This document shows positions 42,021-49,843 of a stretch of DNA of 64,000 nucleotides, one piece after another. Under the pieces are notes generated by a model. The model was not told where the DNA came from and made no database searches. It worked only from the letters and a program-made list of their open reading frames with translations. Made by a program: the position numbers and the translations under genes. The stretch comes from CAISIP01 sp031367285. GTDB lineage: Bacteria > Pseudomonadota > Gammaproteobacteria > Burkholderiales > Burkholderiaceae_C. Position 1 is the stretch's first letter; every line of letters starts with the position of its first letter. The stretch covers positions 1 through 64,000 of the forward strand of contig JANLPN010000392.1 in NCBI GenBank assembly GCA_031367285.1. The letters are read 5' to 3'.

Positions 42021-42752
42021 ATGGCACGATTCACTGACCGGGTTTTCCTGATTTCCGGCGGGGCACGGGGACTCGGTGAAGCACAGGCGCGCTCCCTGGT
42101 CGCCGAGGGCGCGAAGGTCGTCATTGGCGACGTGCTGGCCGACGACGGCCAACGGCTCGCGGCTGCGCTCGGGCCGGCGTGCAGGTTCGAGCGGCTGGAC
42201 GTCACCAGCGAAGTGTCCTGGCGCAACGCGGTTGCAGTGGCCGAGTCCCTGGGCCGGCTGCACGGCCTGGTCAACAACGCAGGCGTCTACAAACCCGTGC
42301 CTTTGCTGGAAACCGACACGGCCGAGTTCGAGCGCCACACACGGGTCAACCAGCTGGGCACTTTTCTGGGCATGCAGGCGGCGGTTCCGGCGCTCGAGCG
42401 CACCGGCGGCGGCGCCATCGTGAACATGTCGTCCACCGTGGCGCTGCGCAGCGCACCCAACTCCATCGCCTACACCGCCACCAAGTGGGCCGTTCGTGGC
42501 ATGACCAAGGCCGCCGCGCTGGAACTGGTGGATAAAAACATCCGAGTCAACTCGGTGCACCCGGGGCCGATAGACACCGACATGCTGAACGTGCGCACAC
42601 GCGAAGAGAACCTGCGCCGGGCGCAGCAGGTGCCGATGAAACGCCTCGGTACCAAAGAGGAGATCGCGGGTCTGGTGTTGTTCCTGCTGTCGGACGAAAG
42701 CCGCTTCATGACCGGCTCGGAGGTGGCGATGGACGGCGGCGCGGCACTTTGA
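42021..42752 (+). CDS. Short-chain dehydrogenase/reductase 2 (tandem duplicate)
   Basis: SDR of 243 residues, the same length as its neighbour at 41228 and alike through most of its sequence. It has SGGARGLG at 12-19, Tyr151 and Lys155. Differences cluster at residues 40-60 and 90-105, the latter next to the substrate pocket (VYKPVPLLETDTAEF against IFHPASIADTSTESF), which suggests altered substrate or stereo-preference. GGAGA lies ahead of the ATG. It is the last gene of the 38.5-42.7 kb cassette. Confidence 0.92.
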   Translation: MARFTDRVFLISGGARGLGEAQARSLVAEGAKVVIGDVLADDGQRLAAALGPACRFERLDVTSEVSWRNAVAVAESLGRLHGLVNNAGVYKPVPLLETDTAEFERHTRVNQLGTFLGMQAAVPALERTGGGAIVNMSSTVALRSAPNSIAYTATKWAVRGMTKAAALELVDKNIRVNSVHPGPIDTDMLNVRTREENLRRAQQVPMKRLGTKEEIAGLVLFLLSDESRFMTGSEVAMDGGAAL

Positions 42753-42775
42753 ACGGCTTCCGATAGTCGCGACTC

Positions 42776-42833
42776 AGGGAAAACCCCTAGGCGGAAAATC
42801 TACTCACGCATGCAGAAAAGCTACTGAGTGGTA
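42776..42833. promoter_or_regulatory. Control region: GGG-AAAA-CCC dyad plus tandem TACT-type sites
   Basis: AGGGAAAACCCCT at 42776-42788 recalls the dyads at 36388 and 5683. It is followed by TACTCACGCATG (42801-42812, weak right arm) and TACTGAGTGGTA (42822-42833, one mismatch), again exactly 21 bp apart. Two copies of TTTTCGAAAA follow near 42838 and 42873. All lie upstream of the branched-chain-type binding protein gene. Confidence 0.45.
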
Positions 42834-42947
42834 TACTTTTCGAAAATAGAGAGTGTGTTTCGGGTTTTCGAAAACATGCTGATTCAGGGTCCGGGATATT
42901 TTCGTAAACGCCGCACACCACCACCGGTGCGCAAACAAGGAGACAGC

Positions 42948-44216
42948 ATGAAAGTTCAACAAGCAGCAAACACTCCCGCCGCGCAACGGCAAGCCTTTGG
43001 GGCCAAAGGCGGCCTGCTGGCCGCCAACCTCGCGCTCGGTATGTTGGCAGGTTCGCTGGCGCTGGCCGCCGGCGCTCAGGAAGTGCCGGCGGACGGCGTC
43101 TACAAGGACCGCGTTGACTGGGGCGTGCTGATGGACATGAGCGGCCCGACCTCCGCTTCGCAGGGCATCTGGGTCAATGGTTTCCAGGACTACATGCGCA
43201 AGGTCAACGAGGCCGGCGGCATCAACGGGCGCAAGATCAATGTGCTGGCCGAAGACAACCGCTACAACGCGGCGACCGACAAGATCGCCTTCGAGAAGCT
43301 GTCCGGCCAGACACCGGTGATCGCCATCTCGGGCATGGGTACTTCGGCCTCCCAGGTCGGCCTGGCCTCGATCATCAAGGGCGGAAAGATTCCCATCGTC
43401 GGCACCTATACCCCCACCAAGACCTTGTCGGAGCCCGTCACGCCCATGGTTTACAACGGCTTTTGCGGCTACAAGGAAATGGCGCAGACCGGCATTGGCT
43501 ACTACGTCGACCAGCTCAAGCTCAAGAACCCCAAGATCATGACGGTGGCGATAGAGAGCACCGGTGGCAAGGAATACCACGAATACGTCTCCGAAGTGGC
43601 GGCCAAACATGGCGGCACCGCGACCTCGGTCACGACGAAGGTGACCGCCGTCGACGTTACGCCGCAGGTGCTGGAAATCATCGCCGCCAAACCCGATCTG
43701 GTGACGATCTATGGCGTGGCCAATACCGCCATCCTCACGATGAAGGCGATGCAGCAGTACGGCCTGAAGATCCCCACCTTCGGCATCTCCTACCTTGGCT
43801 CACCGCAGGTGTTCGCGGCCATGGGCCCCCAGGCAGGCGCGAACTACAGCTTCGTGAGCTGCTTCACGCCCGGCGGTTCGGACCAGACCCCTGGCAACAA
43901 GGACCTTTCGGCATTCGCGGACAAGGTTGGCCACGGCGCCATGAAGGAAGACATCAACTACGTCGCCGGATGGGTGGTGGCGCAGATGGGTGCCGAGGCG
44001 CTTGCCAAGGCCGGGCCCGCGCCGACGCGCGCCAAGCTGGTCGAAGTCATGAACGCGGGTTTTGTGGTTGACAGCAAGGGCCTCGCGGCACCCATCAACT
44101 ACACCAAGGACAACCACACTGGACCGGTGGTACTTAAGATGTTCGGTTACGACTACGCGACCAGCAAGTTCAAGCATTACGGTGAATACAACGACTACAC
44201 CAAGTACACCAGGTAA
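42948..44216 (+). CDS. Branched-chain amino-acid-type (LivK-like) ABC substrate-binding protein
   Basis: A 422-residue type I periplasmic binding protein of the LivJ/LivK family, whose Burkholderiales members often bind aromatic or other organic acids. The long leader includes hydrophobic LGMLAGSLALAAGAQ. Segments: GVLMDMSGPTSASQGIWVNGFQDYM, GRKINVLAEDNRYNAATD and GMGTSASQVGLASIIKG. AAGGAGA precedes the ATG. Its permease and ATPase genes should follow; instead an 84-codon LivH-LivG chimera lies immediately downstream. The protein is therefore an orphan unless permeases elsewhere serve it. Confidence 0.92.
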   Translation: MKVQQAANTPAAQRQAFGAKGGLLAANLALGMLAGSLALAAGAQEVPADGVYKDRVDWGVLMDMSGPTSASQGIWVNGFQDYMRKVNEAGGINGRKINVLAEDNRYNAATDKIAFEKLSGQTPVIAISGMGTSASQVGLASIIKGGKIPIVGTYTPTKTLSEPVTPMVYNGFCGYKEMAQTGIGYYVDQLKLKNPKIMTVAIESTGGKEYHEYVSEVAAKHGGTATSVTTKVTAVDVTPQVLEIIAAKPDLVTIYGVANTAILTMKAMQQYGLKIPTFGISYLGSPQVFAAMGPQAGANYSFVSCFTPGGSDQTPGNKDLSAFADKVGHGAMKEDINYVAGWVVAQMGAEALAKAGPAPTRAKLVEVMNAGFVVDSKGLAAPINYTKDNHTGPVVLKMFGYDYATSKFKHYGEYNDYTKYTR

Positions 44217-44243
44217 GTCCGCGCATTCCGCACCCGCCCGATC

Positions 44244-44498
44244 ATGCTGGCACAAGTTTTCTTCAGCGGCCTGGCCCTGGGCAGCATCTATCGCCTGGTG
44301 GCCCTGGGTTTTGCCAGTTTCCTGATCGTCGAGCACGATATTCCGGTCATCATGGACATTTCCGACAAGATTGTCGTACTGGACTTTGGCCGCAAGATCG
44401 CCGAGGGCACGCCGCACGAAGTGCAGGCCAACGAAGCGGTGATCGCCGCCTGCCTCGGTACCGAACACGGCGCCGCCGCGGATGCCGTCGATGCCTGA
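44244..44498 (+). pseudogene. In-frame chimera of a LivH permease start and a LivG ATPase end
   Basis: Codons 1-27 (MLAQVFFSGLALGSIYRLVA...) are the typical N-terminus of a branched-chain permease LivH. Codons 28-77 (FLIVEHDIPVIMDISDKIVV, then LDFGRKIAEGTPHEVQ and VIAACLGT) are the C-terminal end of a LivG-type ATPase. The rest of LivH, all of LivM and the nucleotide-binding core of LivG are missing, so one deletion of roughly two or more kilobases joined the two ends in frame. The product cannot transport or bind ATP. The reading frame overlaps the start of the TPP enzyme. Confidence 0.85.
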
Positions 44499-46185
44499 GA
44501 CACTGGCCGCGTCGCGCGGCATTCCGGCCTATGAGGCGCTGGCGTACGACATCAAGAGCCGTGGGCACGCTGTTGTATTCGGGCTGATGAGCGACGACAC
44601 GGCGCTGTTCGTCACCACGCTGGACGCCATCGGGGTGCGTTTTTATGGCGCTCGCCACGAGAACACCGCCGTTGCCATGGCCGAGGGTTATGCGGCTGCC
44701 ACCGGTGAACTGGGTATCGCCATCATCGGCCGCGGTCCGGCAACCGCAAACGCGCTGCACGGCGCCATGTACGCGCACCGCACCGGCTCCCGGGTGTTGC
44801 TGATCTTCGGCGCCTCTTCGCTGGTGCAAAGTGGTCCGGACGCCAAGGAATTCAATGCCACCGGTGTGTTGCAGGCGGCCGGCATCAAGACCTTTGTGGC
44901 CGCCAATCCGGAGGGAGCGCGGCGCACGCTGGAAAACGCGCTCGACGCCACCCGGCAAGGCGGCTGTGCCACCTTGTTATTGCCCGTGAACGTGCAACTC
45001 GGGCTGGTCGAGTACCCGGGCCCGATGGGTATACCGCAGCCCGCGGCGGCAGTGCCGGCAGCCCGCACGCCGGCGCGCCGCGCGGCCATGGACGCCGCGG
45101 CCCGCCTGCTCGACCTCAGCCGCAAACCGCTGTTTGTCGTCGGTCTGGGCGCGCACCGCTCGGGCGCCCGCGCAGCCATAGAACGGCTGGCGGACAAGGT
45201 CGGTGCGGTGCTCGCAACCACGCTCAAGGGCAAGGACATGTTTCATGGCCACCCCTATGACCTGGGGGTGCTTGGTTCGTTCTCGCACGCGGCGGGGCGT
45301 CGCCTGATTGACCAGGCCGACTGTATCGTCGCATTCGGCGCCGGCCTGAACCAGCGCACCACCAGTTACGGAACCTCGTTGCCGCTGGATGTGCCCTTGA
45401 TCCACGTGGACATCACGCGTGCCAATATCGGGCGCCTGTTCCATGCGGATATCGAGCTGGTGGCCGATGCACGGACGGCGGCGGAGCAACTGGCGCTTGC
45501 GGTTGCCGAACGCGCCGCGGCGGACAAGCTTTTCTACACGGCCGAGAACCGCCAGCTGCTTGCCGGGCACGACCTGGCCGGCGAATTCCAGAGCGCGGAC
45601 ACACCGCGCACCATGGACCCGCGCACCTGTGCCATGGAACTCGACCGCCTGTTGCCGCCCGATCGCAATGCGGTCTATGACGCTGGCAACTTCCTGCAGG
45701 TCATTCCTTATGTTTCCGGCATCGGCCCGGACCATATCAAGAACACGGTGGATTTCGCATCCATAGGCATGGGCTTTGGAGCCGCGCTCGGTTTCGCGTG
45801 CGGCGCACCGGACCGGACCACCGTGCTGTTTGTCGGTGACGGGGGCTTCCTGATGACCCTGGGTGAGCTGGAGACGGCGGTGCGCGAGGACATACCGCTC
45901 GTGATTGTTGTGATGAATGACTGCGCCTACGGAGCCGAACTGCACTTTCTCCAGATGCGCGACATGCCGGTAGCCAAGGCGGTTTTTGTCGATATCGACT
46001 TTGCGCCGGTCGCCGAAGCCTTTGGTTTTGAGGCCTATACGGTGCGCACCCTGGACGAGCTGCGCAAACTGGCGCCGGTGTTGAAGAACCCGCAAGGCCC
46101 GATCCTGCTGGATTGCAAGATCAACGCCTCGGTGGCCGCCGGCTACCACACCGAAACACTCGAACACGAGCGGCGCAAGGCTTGA
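44482..46185 (+). CDS. Thiamine-diphosphate-dependent enzyme (acetolactate-synthase-like)
   Basis: A 567-residue ThDP enzyme of the acetolactate synthase/decarboxylase superfamily. The activating Glu is at about E60 (GARHENTAVAMAEGYA). The central domain is Rossmann-like. The ThDP-Mg motif starts at about G452-D453-G454 (VGDGGFLMTLGELETAVRED...MNDCAYG). The start is ATG 44482 or 44491, both overlapping the Liv chimera. Possible reactions are decarboxylation of a 2-keto acid, carboligation, or C-C cleavage of a cyclic 1,2-dione as done by cyclohexane-1,2-dione hydrolase. The last would suit a cassette with Baeyer-Villiger enzymes and SDRs. The choice cannot be made from sequence alone. No small regulatory IlvH subunit is present. 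Confidence 0.88.
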   Translation: MPSMPETLAASRGIPAYEALAYDIKSRGHAVVFGLMSDDTALFVTTLDAIGVRFYGARHENTAVAMAEGYAAATGELGIAIIGRGPATANALHGAMYAHRTGSRVLLIFGASSLVQSGPDAKEFNATGVLQAAGIKTFVAANPEGARRTLENALDATRQGGCATLLLPVNVQLGLVEYPGPMGIPQPAAAVPAARTPARRAAMDAAARLLDLSRKPLFVVGLGAHRSGARAAIERLADKVGAVLATTLKGKDMFHGHPYDLGVLGSFSHAAGRRLIDQADCIVAFGAGLNQRTTSYGTSLPLDVPLIHVDITRANIGRLFHADIELVADARTAAEQLALAVAERAAADKLFYTAENRQLLAGHDLAGEFQSADTPRTMDPRTCAMELDRLLPPDRNAVYDAGNFLQVIPYVSGIGPDHIKNTVDFASIGMGFGAALGFACGAPDRTTVLFVGDGGFLMTLGELETAVREDIPLVIVVMNDCAYGAELHFLQMRDMPVAKAVFVDIDFAPVAEAFGFEAYTVRTLDELRKLAPVLKNPQGPILLDCKINASVAAGYHTETLEHERRKA

Positions 46186-46194
46186 ACTGAAACC

Positions 46195-47853
46195 ATGCCA
46201 ACACCACCAAGCTTCGACGTGATCGTGATCGGAGCGGGTTTTGCCGGATTACACATGTTGCATCGGCTGCGCGGCATGGGGTATGCAGCCCGCGTCTACG
46301 AAGCGGGCGCCGACGTGGGCGGGGTCTGGTACTGGAACCGGTATCCGGGTGCCCGCTGCGACGTGGAAAGCCTGCAGTATTCGTATTCGTTTTCACCCGA
46401 GCTGGAGCAGGAATGGGCGTGGAGCGAGAAATACTCCGCGCAGCCCGAAATCCTGCGCTACATCCAGCATGTGGCCGACCGCTTCGATCTGCGCCGCGAT
46501 ATCCAGTTCAATACCCGCGTGCGCTCGGCCAGGTTCGACGAAGCAGCCGGGCGCTGGTTGCTCCAGACTGAAACCGGCGCGCCGGTGTCCTGCCGGTTCG
46601 TTGTCATGGCCACCGGCGCGCTGTCGATCCCGCGTCTGCCGGACGTGCCCGGGATCGCGGATTTCGCGGGCAAGGTCTACCACACTGGCGCCTGGCCGCA
46701 CGAGGGGGTGGACTTCAGCGGGCTGCGGGTCGGTGTTATCGGCACCGGGTCTTCGGGCATCCAGGCCATACCGGCGATTGCCAAACAGGCACGGCAGCTG
46801 GTGGTGTTCCAGCGTACCGCGAATTTCTCCATCCCGGCCTGGAACGGGCCGCTGCAGGCCGACGCGCAGCAGGCCTGGAAGGCGGCCTACCGCGAACACC
46901 GCCAGCGGGCGCGCGAGCTCGGTACGCTGTACGAGTTCAGCGACCAGGCCGCCTCGCAGGTTGACGAGCCCACGCGCACACGCGAGTACGAGCGGCGCTG
47001 GAACAAGGGCGGCGTCAATTTCGTGCATGCGTTCAACGACCTGATGCTGGACAAACGCTCCAACGACACCATTGCCGACTTTGTGCGGGCGCGGATTCGG
47101 GACATCGTGAAAGACCCGGAGGTGGCGGCGTCGCTGTGCCCCATGGACCATCCCCTGGGCAGCAAACGCATCTGCGTGGATACCGGTTATTACGAGACCT
47201 ACAACCGCGCCAACGTCACCCTGGTCGATCTGAAAAAGACCCCGATCCGGAAGGTCACGGCCACCGGCATAGGGACCGGCGCAAGTAATGGCGAGGGTGA
47301 CGGCGCGAGTAACGGCGAGACGGTTCACGAACTCGACGCCCTGGTTTGCGCCACCGGCTACGACGCCTTGACCGGCGCCGTGCTCAACATCGACGTGCGC
47401 GGGCGCAACGGAGTGGCACTGACGGACAACTGGGCGGCCGGGCCACGCACCCTGCTGGGTCTGATGACCAGCGGTTTCCCGAACCTGTTCATCATCACGG
47501 GCGCGGGCAGCCCGTCGGTGCTGGTCAATATGGTGGTCGGCATCGAACACCATGTCGAATGGATCTGCGATTGCCTGGCCTACCTGCGCAGCCACGGCCT
47601 GGCCACCATCGAGGCCACGCGGGCGGCCGAAGACCGCTGGGTCGAACACGTCAATGCCGCCGCCAACCGGACACTGTTCCCGCTGGCGAATTCCTGGTTC
47701 CTGGGCGCCAATATTCCGGGCAAGCCGAGGGTCTTCATGCCTTATGTGGCCCGCATCGGCGTTTACCGCAAGGAGTGCCAGGAGATTGCCGACAGCGGGT
47801 ACGCCGGCTTCGTGCTGGCGCCCGCCAGCGCTGTGTCGAAGGGTGCCCCATGA
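46195..47853 (+). CDS. Baeyer-Villiger-type flavin monooxygenase 2
   Basis: A 552-residue paralogue of the enzyme at 39568 and alike along its whole length. FAD motif GAGFAG at 13-18; Baeyer-Villiger fingerprint exact at 157-168 (FAGKVYHTGAWP); NADPH motif GTGSSG about 20 residues later. A small insertion carries a duplicated GASNGE element (GTGASNGEGDGASNGETV), probably by slippage in a surface loop. It lacks the paralogue's basic N-terminal extension. It is ten bases after the TPP enzyme and overlaps the SDR behind it by ATGA. The two paralogues probably oxidise related ketones of one pathway. Confidence 0.93.
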   Translation: MPTPPSFDVIVIGAGFAGLHMLHRLRGMGYAARVYEAGADVGGVWYWNRYPGARCDVESLQYSYSFSPELEQEWAWSEKYSAQPEILRYIQHVADRFDLRRDIQFNTRVRSARFDEAAGRWLLQTETGAPVSCRFVVMATGALSIPRLPDVPGIADFAGKVYHTGAWPHEGVDFSGLRVGVIGTGSSGIQAIPAIAKQARQLVVFQRTANFSIPAWNGPLQADAQQAWKAAYREHRQRARELGTLYEFSDQAASQVDEPTRTREYERRWNKGGVNFVHAFNDLMLDKRSNDTIADFVRARIRDIVKDPEVAASLCPMDHPLGSKRICVDTGYYETYNRANVTLVDLKKTPIRKVTATGIGTGASNGEGDGASNGETVHELDALVCATGYDALTGAVLNIDVRGRNGVALTDNWAAGPRTLLGLMTSGFPNLFIITGAGSPSVLVNMVVGIEHHVEWICDCLAYLRSHGLATIEATRAAEDRWVEHVNAAANRTLFPLANSWFLGANIPGKPRVFMPYVARIGVYRKECQEIADSGYAGFVLAPASAVSKGAP

Positions 47854-48689
47854 CCGCGGCGCCAGGAGATTCCACGACCCAGGGCGGCCAGCGCTTCACG
47901 GGGCGGATTGCCGTCATAACCGGGGGTGCCAGCGGCATCGGCAAGTCGTGTGCGGAGGTCCTTGCGGCGCAGGGTGCCCTGGTGGTTATCGCCGACCTGG
48001 ACCTCGTGGGAGCGACCCGCGTGGCCGATGGGCTTGCCGGCCGTGCGTACGCCATCGACCTGGGCCATGCACCGGATATCGACGTATTCGCCCGGCGCGT
48101 GGAACGCGAGGTCGGTCCGGTGGACATGCTGGTCAACGCGGCCGGCATCATCCAGGGCGCGGCATTGCCTCCGCAGGAGCTGGCGCTCGAAACCTATGAC
48201 CGCGTGTTCGCCGTCAACCTGCGCGGCACCTATGCCGCTTGCGCCGCCTTCGGCCGGCATATGGCCGCGCGCCATCGTGGCGCCATCCTCAATATTGCAT
48301 CCATCGCCGGCATGCGCTCGACACCCCTGCATGCCTACGGCCCCATGAAAGCAGCGGTGATCCAGCTGACGGAAAACCTGGCCACCGAATGGGGGCGCAG
48401 CGGCGTGCGCGTGAACTGCCTGTCACCGGGCCCGGTGCTCACCCCCGCGCTGCAGGACGCCATAAGCAAAGGCCAGCGCGACCGAGAGCGCATGGAAAAC
48501 AGCATGGCCAGCGGTCAGCTCGTGATGCCGCGGGAAGTGGCCATGGCCGCTGCGTTTTTGTTATCGGACGAAGCGTCCGCCATCACCGGCGTCAACCTTC
48601 CGGTGGACCACGGCTGGCTGGTCGCCAGCCCCTGGGCTTCATTCGGCGGCGTGCGGCCGCGTTTACCAACCAGCAAGGAACTTTCATGA
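47850..48689 (+). CDS. Short-chain dehydrogenase/reductase 3
   Basis: SDR of 279 residues, from a different branch than the two at 41-42.7 kb. Cofactor motif TGGASGIG; NAAG replaces the usual NNAG; catalytic Ser in NIASIAG and Tyr-x3-Lys in YGPMK. Asp in VIADLDL suggests NAD+ preference. Its start overlaps the monooxygenase stop and its stop overlaps the next start (ATGA both times), so oxidation of an alcohol and the ketone oxygenation are tightly coupled. The C-terminal tail PWASFGGVRPRLPTSKELS is unusual in its length. Confidence 0.9.
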   Translation: MTAAPGDSTTQGGQRFTGRIAVITGGASGIGKSCAEVLAAQGALVVIADLDLVGATRVADGLAGRAYAIDLGHAPDIDVFARRVEREVGPVDMLVNAAGIIQGAALPPQELALETYDRVFAVNLRGTYAACAAFGRHMAARHRGAILNIASIAGMRSTPLHAYGPMKAAVIQLTENLATEWGRSGVRVNCLSPGPVLTPALQDAISKGQRDRERMENSMASGQLVMPREVAMAAAFLLSDEASAITGVNLPVDHGWLVASPWASFGGVRPRLPTSKELS

Positions 48690-49762
48690 AACTCGGTTTT
48701 TTCACCATGCCCATGCACCCCATCGGCAAGGACTGGCAGACCTCGCTGCGCGAGGACCGTGCCGCGTTTGTGTTGGCCGACCAGCTTGGTTTTGTCGAGG
48801 GGTATGTGGGGGAACACGGCACCGACCCGGAGGAGAACATCACTTCGTCGGCGATGTTCCTGGCCACGCTGGTAGACGCCACCAAGACCATGAAGCTGGG
48901 CACCGGCACCCTCAACATGCCCAACCACCACCCGGCCGCGGTGGCCGCCAACATCGCCATGCTCGACCACCTGCTGGGCGGGCGCTTCATCCTGGGCATC
49001 AGCCCCGGCGCCCTGCCGTCGGACGCCGAGATCTACGGCAACTTCGACCTGCAGCGGCCGGCGATGTTCCTGGAGGCCATCAACCAGCTGTTGCAGATCT
49101 GGACCACGGCGCCGCCCTACAACCTGAAAGGCCAGTTCTGGAATATTTCCACGCAGCGCACCTACATCCCGGAAACCGGCATGGGCACGGTGCCCTTGCC
49201 GCTGCAGCGCCCGCACCCGCCCATCGTGGTGACGGCCGTGGCGCCGTTTTCCCAGGGCATCACCGAAGCGGCGGTACGCGGCTGGGAGCCGATCTCGGCC
49301 AACTTCCTGCTGCCGCAGTGGGTCAAGAGCCATTGGGGCAAATACGTGGAAGGCTGCGTACGCGCCGGCCGGCCCGCCGACACCGCCAACTGGCGCGTTG
49401 CGAAAACCGTGTTTGTGGCCAAAGATGATGCCACGGCGGCCGCCTACGCATTGGGCACCGACGGCCCGTATTACTACTATTACCGTTCGTTGTTCAACAA
49501 GCTAAAACGGCGCGACGCGCTGGGGGTGTTCAAGACCGACCCCAAGATGCCGGACGACCAGGTGACGCTGGAGCAGGTGGTGGAAAAACTGGTGATCCAC
49601 GGTTCACCGGAGCGCGTGGCTGACAAGCTGCACGCGCTGAAGGAAGAAACCGGTGAGTTCGGCACCTTGCTGTATGCGGGCGTGGACTGGAAAGACCCGA
49701 AGCTGGCGCGCGACTCCATGGTGCTGATGGCGGAGAAGGTGTTGCCGCGCATGCATGCCTGA
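48686..49762 (+). CDS. Luciferase-like (LLM) flavin-dependent monooxygenase
   Basis: A 358-residue bacterial-luciferase-like TIM-barrel oxidoreductase that uses reduced FMN supplied by a separate reductase. Segments: KLGFFTMPMHPIGKDW at the N-terminus, GFVEGYVGEHG, LGTGTLNMPNHHPAAVAANIA and LLGGRFILGISPGALPSDAE. It overlaps the SDR stop (ATGA). The flavin reductase-IclR fusion at 6295, whose own oxygenase is a relic, is a plausible partner. Such enzymes oxygenate aldehydes, ketones or sulfonates; two-component Baeyer-Villiger enzymes such as diketocamphane monooxygenase also belong here. Confidence 0.9.
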   Translation: MKLGFFTMPMHPIGKDWQTSLREDRAAFVLADQLGFVEGYVGEHGTDPEENITSSAMFLATLVDATKTMKLGTGTLNMPNHHPAAVAANIAMLDHLLGGRFILGISPGALPSDAEIYGNFDLQRPAMFLEAINQLLQIWTTAPPYNLKGQFWNISTQRTYIPETGMGTVPLPLQRPHPPIVVTAVAPFSQGITEAAVRGWEPISANFLLPQWVKSHWGKYVEGCVRAGRPADTANWRVAKTVFVAKDDATAAAYALGTDGPYYYYYRSLFNKLKRRDALGVFKTDPKMPDDQVTLEQVVEKLVIHGSPERVADKLHALKEETGEFGTLLYAGVDWKDPKLARDSMVLMAEKVLPRMHA

Positions 49763-49806
49763 CCATCTGACCATCTGGCCGACCCCGGCCGACCCCGGCC
49801 GAACCG
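49761..49806 (+). repeat. Short tandem repeats after the LLM gene
   Basis: GACCATCT occurs twice (49761-49776). GGCCGACCCC then occurs twice (49777-49796), with a third diverged copy and a CCCCGG/CCGGGG inverted arm. The array begins inside the stop codon. It may be slippage debris; the GC-rich inverted arm could form a hairpin but no T tract follows. Confidence 0.7.
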
Positions 49807-49843
49807 GGGTGTGCGCCGGCCACGGTATTGAAAGAAACGAGCC

